Shown: positions 39,001-46,769 of the stretch, one piece after another | How positions within the stretch are numbered: the first letter of the stretch is position 1 | How the letters are laid out: the number at the start of each line of letters is the position of its first letter | Origin: Bradyrhizobium agreste | GTDB taxonomy: Bacteria; Pseudomonadota; Alphaproteobacteria; Rhizobiales; Xanthobacteraceae | Length of the DNA: 64,000 bases | Assembly (NCBI RefSeq): GCF_016031625.1 | Contig: NZ_JACCHP010000001.1 | Location: forward strand, 124,001 to 188,000 | Direction: 5' to 3' | Notes under the pieces: generated by a model | Seen by the model: the letters and a program-made list of their open reading frames with translations, nothing else | Told to the model about the DNA's origin: nothing | Database searches by the model: none | Program-made: the position numbers and the translations under genes

Positions 39001-39557
39001 TCAATCATTGCGCCCTTAGGCTGGCCCGTCGAACCAGACGTAAACAGAATGTAGGCGAGTCCATCCTCGCTTTGCGAGGGCACCACAGACGAAGTCTGGC
39101 CCTGGCGCAGCGCCGCCGCTATCGCTACGAATTGCGTGGCGCCTTTGCTGCTCGCCTGCAATAGGCTCAGCGACGCCTTATCTCGGCCAATCACCAGAGC
39201 GCAGCGGCTCTGCTCGATCATGAATGATGTACGGGAAGCCGGTAACGATGGATCGAGCGGTAGGTACGTCGATCCAGCTTTCAATATTGCGACGACCGCC
39301 GTCGCCCAGTCGAGGTCCCGCTGCCCCCAATAGCCGACAACCGCCCCTTGGGCGCCCTGCTCTCGTAAGGTCCTTGCAAGGGCATCCGATCTTAATCGTA
39401 GCGCCTCATATGTGAGTTCGTCTGCGCCGTGCCTCAGCGCAACCCTCTCCGGATCCGATCGTGCAAGTCGATCGATCGCCGTGATCACGTTGACCGGTTG
39501 ACGTTCCACAGACTGATTTTTGCCTGATTGATTTTCCGTAGGCACGCGCCCCGCCAT
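33090..39557 (-). CDS. Two-module non-ribosomal peptide synthetase (A-PCP-C-A-PCP-C)
   Basis: A 2155-residue assembly-line enzyme that activates two substrates as adenylates, loads them on carrier serines and condenses them. Order: A1 (about 20-540), PCP1 (Ser near 585, LGGDSLRAM), C1 (640-1060), A2 (1090-1590), PCP2 (Ser near 1634, IGGDSLLSV), C2 (1700-2150). A1 has normal core motifs (FTSGSTGQPKG, NHYGPTE, YRTGDL) and Asp in the amino-group-binding position (CFDISLW). A2 has Val there (SLVASAW), as in beta-alanine or other beta-amino-acid domains. C1 has HEIILDA instead of HHxxxDG, so its catalytic His is Glu. C2 keeps HHFVADG. There is no thioesterase; C2 may release the product by attack of an amine. 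No phosphopantetheinyl transferase gene is in the window. Coupled to a MATE exporter. Confidence 0.93.
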   Translation of the reverse strand: MAGRVPTENQSGKNQSVERQPVNVITAIDRLARSDPERVALRHGADELTYEALRLRSDALARTLREQGAQGAVVGYWGQRDLDWATAVVAILKAGSTYLPLDPSLPASRTSFMIEQSRCALVIGRDKASLSLLQASSKGATQFVAIAAALRQGQTSSVVPSQSEDGLAYILFTSGSTGQPKGAMIERGALNNHLAAKIDALSLTQTDCVAQTASHCFDISLWQLLAGLCVGASGAIIDDETLRSPLSLLQAIQGGGASVIQFVPSMLAVFVEYLQSLAPAERALDGLRIISTVGEPLTPGLARAWFGLYPRVPILNHYGPTECADGVTHHLVSVPPALAELYVPIGRPIQNVEVYVADGPRLCNVGELGEICVSGVGVAVGYANDDVRTKDAFGPNPFSNDSSFRRLYRTGDLGRVRSDGLLECLGRRDRQVKIRGHRIELGEIEARLSAHPLVHGAVAVASVCAGVKLTARDIAGSEAQVESRRLVAYVSAPAELAESDLQNFLAEALPSYMLPERIIHVSGIPLTRNGKVDFAALPDPDSVRPLLSTPFEEPQSDLEVRLRQIWSGILRIENIGVNDQFISLGGDSLRAMLILGQLQTLLGVKADFRLVLNGTIRSLAASIEARAELNPCTALTCQKRSRSPLTHLQEHLWFLAQLDPSARNYIIQGGLRIKGAINLARFNRAWTEVIHSHQALSARFIDEDGPVQCFDAPPCTSLELIDLSHLTSSEAEELIAQFRRTELKDNFDLGQGHLFRARMVRLGPDNHLILIAAHEIILDAWSISILLRDLQRRYLDAAAPWPENRASLSAYAAWEKQHVSPEALENQRHYWRRQIGDDPPVLSLGKARPQTNSYRGGSHPVLLGSDLSSRVREFARRNGCTTSTTLLACFQLLLRMYSGQDDIIVGMPHAVRDQPGSADIIGFFLNMLPIRAAIDAGQSFAAHTTRIQGLVSDAIANSAYPFGWMVRDTRLCREPGRSPIFQVMFNMYSEAAEPLGQDELALTFREYDTGYVKFDLTLYAQDQRDEIALQLAYAEEIFSSDLVVRTAKNLRCLIAACVDKPLAPIEELSCLSASDVTLLNSLEGSRQPYESECQLVEAFEQISVSNHSKVAYFGEFGEVTFGQLRERVAAIRSFLRDLDVGAGDMVAMLVDRSPDVAAVMLAARALHSIVVPIPPDYPPDRIQHILRDSQAKVLVHANTTDTGFDIPSICLLTLDRCRALRDNFESSDSPSDHQIANLIYTSSSTGRAKGVLIPESAILNRLNWMWRRFPFDSTDVMVVQKSASLVASAWEYFGGLLRGVPTLILTHGQVLDPDLLLCSLAKHRVTRFFASPPLLSGLIGSQERRPQRTALRLVTSSAEPMPSSLPARWRGSFPGVPLWNFYGATECASNAAVHETSDADDNSALVPVGRPIDNVKVYVLDSRLKRVPVGAPGELCIAGRCLSAGYWRDQNRTDRCFVPNPYDGGQYDVLYRSGDIARISTSGLLEICGRSDNQIKVRGFRIEPEEVEFALESHPAIAKAAVFAEGIDEDRRLTASVVPARKNLSTGEILAHLRNRLPSAMVPTAFRFVDSVPLTTSGKIDRARLSSVPYREIETRPSAEPRTRNERVLARIWEDLLGAKGVGIDSSFFDIGGDSLLSVRCVTLARKAELNFTVNQLYRTPTIRELAAGETEAAPHNVASADGFLPVPPIISFWNSLLGFDEHFNIGDLFFLRGGILNIKILDRALAHVIERHEGLRLRVARTQDGLRLGIGPCPAEHIVEEIDLVRMTGPDQRRTIESVSAKRQHMFRFDGHTPLVHVEAFRTSESGDYYLLVLMHHFVADGMGYRLFLEALESAYHALAAGHDVNGPETVQRLSPWLKRLEHYASSEAPDELKYWEGIDYAQFNLRISDASSRGTSVAEGSAREFHDASVEGRREDANGRSLCVDQAKYHLEINRETTAGLLSIGARSAHCQDFDVFLAALSGAFGALFGNYSLWIDSLTSTRGRLFDDFDSSQIIGLISEIVPLSLNVTGRESRSDRARSIYRQRNALPRGGIGFRAMKFLNRDPAVRRRLDRLPLPRIGVNYRARLQRHFPRRFLDTDPYPLWIGEHMHQAAAIHVFWFDVGYQSGNLQIDATYDPSVADYEVTRHLCTVLQDELLQTINEIRKISGHLHS

Positions 39558-40149
39558 TCGTCGCTTCTGCGGTGTTCAAATCCAAGCGCCAACGCTCCTG
39601 ATCGAGGTGTGCATTGCGTAGCCACCCTGATTCCGCCGGTCATAACGGTTCGTCCGTATCTTGGCTTCTCGTTCTTTCATTCACTTCTGTTTCCTCGATC
39701 ATCGGCAGAGGAACGCGGGCGGACCGTAGGACCCCGGGTTCGATTTGGCACCTACCGACTCTTGTAGCGTGGTCGAAGCCGAGCTCGCTCACGCCACGAG
39801 ATCGGCCCCGCTCTCGACGCCTTCCGCTACGGCGTGCGCGCCGTAGCCCTGCGCCAGTTCGACGGCGTGACGGCACATCGTGCGTGTCAGCCGATCATTG
39901 CCTCAGCCGGGACGAATTGCCGGTCAGCTTTCAGCTTGATGAAGGGAATCCTGTCCGGTCCCATCCTCCGGCCAATTGGCGCCAAGATTGTCGATCGACA
40001 GGCCGATATTGTGGAAAGTCATCTCGCGAGCGATCTCGGCGAGAAAATCGAGGTCGTGAATCGGCTCATCGCTACTCCGATTCGCACCGTCGTCAGAGAT
40101 ACTGCCGAGTTGGCATTTATCCTGCTCGCATTCGCCGCCGCGATCGCCG
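39558..40149. other. NRPS upstream region, no supported gene
   Basis: No sigma-54 spacing or NifA-type site pointing at the NRPS was found by eye. Frames here are short and show no domains. Confidence 0.4.
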
Positions 40150-40269
40150 TTGGTACCGAAAAGTACCTACCTGCAGTGTTTGGAACGCATTCGCAGTATC
40201 CCGACACTTGGCCGATCAATGGGCTTGTCCAGGTGTCTGAGATCGGCCAGCTATCGCTGGAGTTGTGAC

Positions 40270-40720
40270 GCGGAATTCCGAAAGAGCAACGCGCATGTCT
40301 CCATCGGAAGCCTTCACGGCATGTTTCGCAGGTTTGAGCATGCGTCGAAGCGTGGTGACTTCCTCAAGCCGAAAAAACGAGCGGAGGCCGACTGGCGGGC
40401 CTTTGCGGAATCACTAGGAGCGGAGTTCTTCGAGGAGGTCCGGCAATCTCAGAAGGCTCCCACTCTCATGCATGAGCCACCACGACGCTTGATGGCCGAC
40501 CTGACCTAGAGCCCGATGTCCCGGATCCGATTGAGAATGTCGTGGATTTGTTCGAGCGTGGCGTTTGCCAAATTCGCAACAACCTCTTCCATGGTGAGAA
40601 ATACATCGGGTAACCGGACACGCAGAGCCGAGACGAAGCTCCCGTGTCCGAATGTCTTTGGATACTTCGACTTGCCTCCGAAAAGGTGCCGAAACTGAAG
40701 CTTTAGGCGCCGCTCAAGCC
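40270..40720 (+). pseudogene. Disrupted gene of unknown family
   Basis: Two plus-strand frames appear to be one broken protein. RAEADWRAFAESLGAEFFEE precedes DVPDPIENVVDLFERGVCQI, then RNNLFHGEK, with a stop and frame change near 40500. The RNNLFHGEK pattern (R-N-x-x-x-H-G) resembles the RxxxxH motif region of HEPN domains found in RNases and toxin systems, but the identification is weak. Confidence 0.35.
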
Positions 40721-40889
40721 GTTGTCAGAGGTGCCTCGTGCTTTCCGCCCCGCCCATTCAGTTTAGACTGCAAAGCCTCGGCTACCGTAGTCTGCGGCGA
40801 AAGAGCAAAGACGGGCTTGCTGACGCCGCTCCCGATAACGTCGTCCGCCAAGCGCCATCATTGAAGTAGATCTTAGTCCTCGACATCAC

Positions 40890-41640
40890 TCATCGACAAG
40901 CCGCCGGGATGCATAGGTATATTCTAAAGCGATCCGCGTGCCTGTTCAATGAGGTTGGCGGCGGCGCTATGCCCCCCGTCGGTATTCTCATAGTAGAGGT
41001 ACGGTTGGCCCAACGCAGCGAGCCTCGCCGCTGCGTTGCGGCCATGCGCTGGACGCACGCGATCGTCCTTGGTGGACGTGAGAATGAAGGGGCCGGGTAG
41101 GTCTTGCCTGGCACCAACCTCTGACAGGGCGAGTAGCCCTCGAGCCACTTGCGCTGTTCGGGAATGGTGGGATCGCCATACTCGCCGATCCAGGAGGCTC
41201 CCGCGCCCAGCTTCGTGAACCGAACCATGTCCAACAGCGGAACCTGTAAGATGGCGGCATTGAAGAGCTCGGGTTGTTGGGTGATTGCGGTCCCTACCAG
41301 GAGGCCTCCTTGGCTACCGCCGACTACGCCCATCCGGCGGGGAGAAGTGATTTTGCGCCGGATCAAGTCTTCCGCGACGGCGATAAAATCATCCCATGTG
41401 CGCTGCTTCGTTGCTCCTTGGGCAGTCTGGTGCCATTGGGGCCCGAACTCACCCCCGCCGCGCAGGTTCGCGACAACATACGCGTTGCCCTGCTCGAGCC
41501 AGAGTCGTCCGGTGAGGCCTACGTAAGAGGGGATGGGCGGAATCTGAAACCCACCATACTCGATGTGATTTGCGGTCTGTTGGCTCGGAGAGACTTGAGG
41601 CCATTGGCGTTGAGCAAAGCCTTTGTCCGCCAGCCAAACG
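40890..41640 (-). pseudogene. Prolyl oligopeptidase family (S9) C-terminal fragment
   Basis: The catalytic half of an S9 serine peptidase is visible. GGFQIPPIPSYVGLTGRLWL and NAYVVANLRGGGEFGPQWH lead to the nucleophile GGSQGGLL. After a frameshift near 41130 follow the Asp (TSTKDDRVRPAHGR) and His (NTDGGHSAAAN). The N-terminal propeller, about 450 residues, is absent. Catalytic residues survive but the frame does not. Confidence 0.8.
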
Positions 41641-42454
41641 CGTAACCTGCGGCAGGTTCGGCGGCCGAGCCCGTATGGAAGGCGCTCGACGCCACGATTC
41701 CTAAATTCCGCAGCGGGATCTCTCCTGAGCAACCGTGACCGCGGCGAGCCCCAACACCACGTCGCCGGTAAATCCGAAATGGAGACGATAGAGCCACCAG
41801 ATTGCGCAGCACCGGTCGAGATCGCACATGGCCAGCGCGCGCCTTATTGCTACGACCATCCGCGCCATCGGCTTCATTCCTCGTATCATTTGGAAACCTC
41901 GACGTCTCGGGGCCCGCGTTCTCCATTTCGTGTTTTGATCGGTGATGGTTCGCTGTGCGCGTGCAGCCGCAATGGACCGGCAACTAAGATTTATGTTCGT
42001 CATGCGCTCTTTTCCGCGTTTCCAAGCTGGCGGCACACGCCTATGTGCATGCGATCTACCGCGAGCCTACGGTGGAGGTGCTGCTTGCAAAACGCCCAGA
42101 TCTGGTAGGGCCGATTGACAGGACTCCCATCCGATAATTACGTTCGTGCTACGCAAAGCGACTACGCCACTTGCGACGGTCGGTTGCGGCTACGCGACCT
42201 TTGCTGGCACCTCAAGAATACCTCCGCGTCCGAAGACTATGTGGGCTCGCACCGGCAAAGACTACGCGGCTTCGAGTGCCCTCCACGTTCATCGGTTTCG
42301 CTGCCCAATTTGCGCGAAACCCAGCCGACACGGAGCGCTGGTTTGGTGGCCAAGTCCCGTCTGAGCGCGCAGGCAAGTCTCCGCCTCGCTGAACAGCACC
42401 TCGGGCAGTTCGCCCGCCGCAGCACACCATCGTGCAGCACTTGTTGGATCGATA
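41641..42454. other. About 0.8 kb without a supported gene
   Basis: Overlapping short frames only, none with a domain. Confidence 0.4.
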
Positions 42455-42637
42455 AGACGCAAAGCAGCCGAGACGATCATCCCGCGCACGGCTAAAGGTG
42501 CGAAGCTGGTCGCGTGCAATGGGCATTCCACGACGTCCTCCAGTCCTCCGATCCTGCATGCTATGGTGCAACCTCGGACTGGCCGACAGCCGGAGCTACA
42601 TCGCTCAAGCGAAAGTAACATCCTCAGGTGAGGCATA
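42455..42637 (+). repeat. About 190-bp direct repeat flanking effector, copy 1
   Basis: Shares AGACGCAAAGCAGCCGAG, ATCATCCCGCG.ACGGCTAAA and CCGGAGCTACATCG.TCAAGCG with 43960-44161. On the minus strand the codons read VECPLHA near a Cys-rich stretch, faintly like a Rieske [2Fe-2S] motif, so the repeat may derive from a redox-protein gene. Confidence 0.65.
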
Positions 42638-42860
42638 AGGGGGGTAATATTGCAGCCCGCATGACGGGTCCGGCACGACCCAGACGAAATGGCCAGGATG
42701 ACGGTGCATCTCGTGGGCCGCCAGCGGGCCCCGATGATCCGTACCCACTGGCGGCGCGAGCAATCCGCCGCTAAGCGGCGAGTTGTCTATCCAGGTAAGG
42801 ACAACCGAAGTGACCGCAAGGCTCCAGTCCGGCGCGATCGCTTCACCATCTAGTTGCGCC
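42638..42860 (-). pseudogene. Unidentified gene fragment
   Basis: An open minus frame reads IAPDWSLAVTSVVLTWIDNS, then HEMHRHPGHFVWVVPDPSCG, running into repeat copy 1 without a stop until PEDVTFA. It has protein-like composition but no start codon in frame and no recognised family. Confidence 0.3.
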
Positions 42861-43436
42861 TCATACCCGCGTAAGCTTCACGAACCCTCCTTCGGCTAAT
42901 TTGGCTTCGTAGGCTCGTCCGTTAAGCTGGATCGTTGTGGGGTTATTAGCGGTCGGCATGATACCTTCTTCGCGCAGCTTGTCCATTAGGGCAGGTGTGG
43001 CCCATTGCTCTGGTAGCGGCGTTCCGAAGCGCCGGTTCTCCGTGAAGAAAGCTCCGAAGTCCGGTACCCCCGCCCGGCCTGCCCCAACCACTTGGTCCTC
43101 CGCAGGGTTATGAACAAGAAGAACGCGATTGGACTCATCCAAACCGGCCGTATAGCGGCGACCCCGGATTTCATAGGTCATCGTCGGCTGGTCCGAGTCC
43201 GGCAAGAGACCTCGGTGGAACAGCCTCTCGACCATCACGTCAGGGGCGATTTGCGAACCGTGTGAAAATCTCTGGGGAACGGCGAACGAGACATCTACCG
43301 CTTCCTCAGGTGCGGCAGATGATGATGGTCCCGCTTCATTCATGATCTGACTGAACAAATCATGATCTTCCTGTGTCCAGATGTGCGCCGTTGGCGATTC
43401 TGGTGAACGGACATTATCAATCGTGTTCGGATCCAT
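42861..43436 (-). CDS. Candidate type III secreted effector under a tts box
   Basis: A 191-residue protein with a Ser/Pro-rich, acidic N-terminus (residues 1-50, for example NEAGPSSSAAPEE), as in secreted effectors. It has no signal peptide or membrane segment. Residues 65-108 and 146-191 are an internal repeat with shared pattern L..G.LP....PT....I.GR.Y.A.L.E...V.L. ATG 43436 has AAGGGG six bases upstream; the open frame to 43589 crosses the promoter and is not used. A tts box lies 134 bases upstream in the correct orientation, the arrangement of TtsI-activated nop genes. No enzymatic motif is visible and I do not recognise the family. Confidence 0.75.
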   Translation of the reverse strand: MDPNTIDNVRSPESPTAHIWTQEDHDLFSQIMNEAGPSSSAAPEEAVDVSFAVPQRFSHGSQIAPDVMVERLFHRGLLPDSDQPTMTYEIRGRRYTAGLDESNRVLLVHNPAEDQVVGAGRAGVPDFGAFFTENRRFGTPLPEQWATPALMDKLREEGIMPTANNPTTIQLNGRAYEAKLAEGGFVKLTRV

Positions 43437-43569
43437 AAAGATCCCCTTTCTATTATGAGAACAAAGGCCTCTTGGACGATCTCCCCCAGGGAGTGAGCTG
43501 AAGTTCGTCACGAATTCAGACATGGGCGGCTTCATCATCGAGAGGCCAAGTTCGAGTGTTAAAGAGGCT

Positions 43570-43587
43570 AGCTTTCGAGAAGCTGAC
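43570..43587 (-). promoter_or_regulatory. tts box (TtsI binding site)
   Basis: Minus strand GTCAGCTTCTCGAAAGCT is a full match to the conserved core of rhizobial tts boxes. It points at the effector candidate starting at 43436. Confidence 0.85.
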
Positions 43588-43959
43588 AAAGGGCGAACAA
43601 GGGAGACAAACCGGCGACCTCATCTGCCACATCTGATGCGATCATCTCCGAGCAAAGTCTCATTCCGCCTGACCGCGCAGTCGATGCGCAGGTCTCCGTC
43701 GTGCATCGCATTCACCTGGCGGTAAAGCTGGTTAGGAGGTCCAGGAGATGCGGACCGCGGCCAGACCCAGTCTCGCACCGAACATGTGTATTTTGATCTC
43801 TGCCCGCGACCAGTCGTTCTTGCTTACACTTTGAGCCTATGCTCGGGCCGCTAACCATAGCCGCGCCAGCGCGAAAACAGACGAGAGCGCGAGCTACGTG
43901 AGAGTCCGGCAAGCGCGGAGTGAACTGTTCACTTATTTAGATGAAGAACGAAATCGCTC
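43588..43959. other. No supported gene
   Basis: Between the tts box and repeat copy 2 only short frames occur. Confidence 0.4.
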
Positions 43960-44161
43960 AGACGCAAAGCAGCCGAGCCGATCATCCCGCGTACGGCTAA
44001 AGGTGCGGCCGTGCCGGCGATCCCGGGACTGCGGCTGCCACTGCGTGTAACGGGCATTCGCGACGTCCCCAGTGCCTCCGGTCCCGCGCCATGATGCAAC
44101 CTCCGACTGACAACCGGAGCTACATCGGTCAAGCGGAATGTTAAATCCTCAGGCGAGGCAA
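43960..44161 (+). repeat. About 190-bp direct repeat flanking effector, copy 2
   Basis: Same orientation as copy 1; about 20 bases longer through an insert (GTGCCGGCGATCCCGGGACT region). Together they bracket the effector and its tts box. Confidence 0.65.
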
Positions 44162-44355
44162 TACGAACGGCCAACTTTGTCCCGGCCGCTATTGACGGTC
44201 ACGTGATGCAGATGGCGCTCGTGTCAGGGCGCGCTTAGAGGAAGCGGACATTTCAGCGACGACTTCGACTCTGATCGCTTGTCAGGTTCGAGACCAATGT
44301 CGGCAAGTTGACGATACGCACGGTCAGACAAAGCGCAAAAGCAGCAATTTCAGTT

Positions 44356-44370
44356 TGGTATGCGGATTGC
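44356..44370 (+). promoter_or_regulatory. RpoN (-24/-12) promoter of RiPP operon
   Basis: TGGTATG-CGGA-TTGC fits the sigma-54 consensus (TGG(C/T)A(C/T)(G/A)-N4-TTGC) with exact GG-N10-GC spacing, 72 bases before the precursor ATG. A near NifA site, TGT-N10-ACC, is at 44280-44295 (one mismatch). Confidence 0.6.
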
Positions 44371-44441
44371 TTTGTTAAGGCGTCATTACCGATCGCTTCC
44401 AAGGCGACGGATAGGTAGCAACATTTAGCAGAGGCCCGGCT

Positions 44442-44816
44442 ATGGCGCAAGCTGAGGTAGAACGGTTTGTCAAGAATCTAGCGAAAGAGGGTAGTCTGCT
44501 CGAAACCCTTAAGCAGAGTGCTACAGGCCTGGCACCGATTGTAGCGGTCGGAAAGAGCCACGGCTACGATTTCACGCTTGACGAGGTTAGGAGCTGCATG
44601 CGAGCGCCAGGCCGACACGCGTTGATGCAGCTCGACGCGATTGTCGGCGGCAAGCAGGATTTGAGTGGTGCGGGCTCGAGCAGGATTGTGCATACCACTG
44701 CGTTGGCTAGTTCCACGTCTAAGGCACCCACGAGCGCCGTGCAAGCCGCGGAAGCGGGCCGTGACCTAGTTGCTATCGTTTTACTTATTGTAGTTGTTGT
44801 CGCGGTCGCGGCCTGA
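44442..44816 (+). CDS. Nif11-type RiPP precursor peptide (proteusin-like)
   Basis: A 124-residue precursor. Residues 1-60 are a Nif11 leader (VERFVKNLAKEGSLLETLKQ, then VAVGKSHGYDFTLDEV), the recognition segment for RiPP-modifying enzymes. A Gly-Gly pair at 69-70 is the expected cleavage point, giving a 54-residue core. The core is Ser/Thr/Ala-rich and ends in a 16-residue run of Leu, Val, Ala and Ile (109-124). The following epimerase could convert alternate residues to D-form, as in polytheonamide-type peptides that form membrane beta-helices. AGAGG precedes ATG 44442. The small ORF starts one base after the stop. No peptidase/transporter (C39 type) is nearby. Confidence 0.85.
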   Translation: MAQAEVERFVKNLAKEGSLLETLKQSATGLAPIVAVGKSHGYDFTLDEVRSCMRAPGRHALMQLDAIVGGKQDLSGAGSSRIVHTTALASSTSKAPTSAVQAAEAGRDLVAIVLLIVVVVAVAA

Positions 44817-44817
44817 C

Positions 44818-44958
44818 ATGTTTTTAGCTCTGATCCCAATGGCTCGTCCTCAAGGAGACCATCCGGTCCCAAGAGAACTGAAAGCACGCCTCGTCAGGGG
44901 TGAGATCATCGCTTTCAGGCCTATAGATGCGGCTTCAGGGCGCACCCGTACCGTATGA
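44818..44958 (+). CDS. 46-codon ORF between RiPP precursor and epimerase
   Basis: An ATG one base after the precursor stop opens a frame of 46 codons: MFLALIPMARPQGDHPVPRE, then a basic segment, ending RTRTV. Its stop overlaps the epimerase start (GTATGA), typical of translational coupling. The epimerase lacks a ribosome site of its own, which supports translation through this ORF. The peptide is basic, with no Cys and no leader signature. It could be a true small protein or only a coupling ORF. A second ATG (44839) is possible. Confidence 0.55.
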   Translation: MFLALIPMARPQGDHPVPRELKARLVRGEIIAFRPIDAASGRTRTV

Positions 44959-46445
44959 CGCACACTGCCACCGAACACTGCCGACAGATTTTTGACCGGC
45001 GCACCCCCGAGCAACTGCGCACGCTGTCACACGTCAAGCGATTCATGGAGCGGCTGGCTGGTGACTTGGAGTTCCGCAGGGCACTTTCGGAGAACGTTGA
45101 TTCTCCTCGAGCGGTAACAGAGCGCTACGGCATCGAAGTTGACCCAATGAAAATGCTGCCGCTCTGGCGCGGCGGCTACCTGAAATACCGCTTTAAGCCG
45201 GAGTCTACGCGCTGGCCCCTGGCAATGATGTGGGACGAGTTTATCTGCGAGATGTTGCGCCATCGCGACCTCCTGCGCGAAGAGGGCGAAATGACGACGA
45301 TCAACCCTCGCTTTCATGCTTGGCGTGAGCGCCAAATCCGGCGTTGCAACGACGAATTGGGCGGAACGGCGGCCTCGGTCACGTACCCCATCATCGCTTT
45401 CGAGCTGAGCGACGGATGCACCGTCGGTTGCTGGTTCTGCGGCCTCTCGGCCGACCGCTTCAAAGGCTACTACGAATATAGCGAAGAGCATGCAACGCTT
45501 TGGCGCGGCGTAGTCGGTATCGCGAGCGAGATGTTTGGTTCGGCAGCCCGTACTGGTTTTTGCTACTGGGCCACAGAGCCTATGGACAACCCACACTACG
45601 ACCGCTTTCTATTCGACTACTATCAGATCACGGGCGCATTGCCACAAACTACGACGGCGGCCCCGCTCAGGGATCGCGCACTCACCACGCGCGTGCTCGA
45701 ACTGTTCAAGCGCTATCGCACCGTGACGAATCGTTTTTCCGTGCTGAGCACAACACATCTCGACCAGATTCACATGGCGTTTTCGCCTGAGGAGCTGATC
45801 GGCGTCGAACTCGTCCTGCAGGGCAAGGAGGCCCTGACTGGAAAGGCTTTTGCTGGACGCGCGCGCGAGCGGAGCGAGAAACTTAGGGCCGCCAACAAAG
45901 ATGATGCAATCGCCTTGCTGCAGGGCGATCACACGACCATCGCCTGCGTTTCCGGCTTTCTCGTAAATATGCTGCAGGGACGTTTACAATTGGTGACGCC
46001 GGTGCCGGGTAGCAAACGCTGGCCTCTCGGCTACCGCGTCTTGAGTGAGCACTTCTTCAGGACGCCTGACGAGTTCCGCGAGGGGCTCCAGCGCATGATC
46101 GACCAGCATATGCTCGAGAGTCCAGCTCCCAAATTGCCGATCCGCTTCCGCAGGGACCTGCAATACAAGGCCGGGAACCGATGCTTTCATCTCCGCTCAC
46201 GCAACATGGAACACCGGGTGCTCGACGACATCGCTCCGACTTCCGTTGGCCATCTAATCGCCTACGGCAACTGCACAGCGTCGGAGCTGGTTAGGCAGGT
46301 CACGACCGACGGAGCGAGCGTGCTCGCAGTAGCTGACCTGCTCGATCAGTTATACGCGGCCGGGGTGATTGAAGAGGACTTAGACGACAGCTTCGCCTGG
46401 CACACCAACGGACCTGTTACTGCGCTTTCATCCGGCAGCGGTTAG
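44955..46445 (+). CDS. PoyD-like radical SAM RiPP peptide epimerase
   Basis: A 496-residue radical SAM enzyme of the peptide-epimerase group (PoyD/OspD type), which inverts alpha-carbons of selected residues in a leader-bound peptide. The cluster motif CTVGCWFCGLSA is at residues 155-162 and further, and FCYWATEPMDNPHYDRFLFD and LPQTTTAAPL are family-typical. An N-terminal 120-residue helical region (FMERLAGDLEFRRALSENVD) probably binds the leader. The C-terminal part (TSVGHLIAYGNCTASELVRQ, VLAVADLLDQLYAAGVIEED) resembles a peptide-recognition winged helix. Coupled by ATGA to the small ORF and preceded by the Nif11 precursor, its evident substrate. Confidence 0.88.
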   Translation: MTHTATEHCRQIFDRRTPEQLRTLSHVKRFMERLAGDLEFRRALSENVDSPRAVTERYGIEVDPMKMLPLWRGGYLKYRFKPESTRWPLAMMWDEFICEMLRHRDLLREEGEMTTINPRFHAWRERQIRRCNDELGGTAASVTYPIIAFELSDGCTVGCWFCGLSADRFKGYYEYSEEHATLWRGVVGIASEMFGSAARTGFCYWATEPMDNPHYDRFLFDYYQITGALPQTTTAAPLRDRALTTRVLELFKRYRTVTNRFSVLSTTHLDQIHMAFSPEELIGVELVLQGKEALTGKAFAGRARERSEKLRAANKDDAIALLQGDHTTIACVSGFLVNMLQGRLQLVTPVPGSKRWPLGYRVLSEHFFRTPDEFREGLQRMIDQHMLESPAPKLPIRFRRDLQYKAGNRCFHLRSRNMEHRVLDDIAPTSVGHLIAYGNCTASELVRQVTTDGASVLAVADLLDQLYAAGVIEEDLDDSFAWHTNGPVTALSSGSG

Positions 46446-46519
46446 AGTCTCGGATTTTGTACGCCATTGGATCCGCCGGAAGAATTTCATTGTCGGGTTG
46501 CCCAGGCGAACGGTACGTG

Positions 46520-46768
46520 ATGCCCCTGCAGTTCCACCGCGCTGTCGAAAACATGGAAATTTGGAGTGCATGCAGCGGCGGCTACTCGTTCGTTATAAGC
46601 TTGCAGAGCCCGACCGGCCCTGGCTTTCGCGGAAGGTTCGGCTACGTCGCTTCGTGGCGTCCGCTTGATCAGAGCCGTGGCTCGATCAGGGTGCTCGGCT
46701 CGCCGCTGCAGAGCTTCGCTGAGGCCAAGGACGCCTGCGACAGTATGCTCAATTACCTGAGAGACTGA
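46520..46768 (+). CDS. Small hypothetical protein after RiPP epimerase
   Basis: An 82-residue frame, MPLQFHRAVENMEIWSACSG, continuing with FVISLQSPTGPGFRGRFGYV and ending in a helix DACDSMLNYLRD. It is open 5' to 46457 without a ribosome site. It follows the epimerase by 75 bases on the same strand and may belong to the operon, but no family or role is recognised. Confidence 0.45.
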   Translation: MPLQFHRAVENMEIWSACSGGYSFVISLQSPTGPGFRGRFGYVASWRPLDQSRGSIRVLGSPLQSFAEAKDACDSMLNYLRD

Positions 46769-46769
46769 A

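Noticed and set aside
39940..39958. GTCAGCTTTCAGCTT as a possible tts box
   Set aside because: Lacks the TCGAAAGCT half and the correct spacing.
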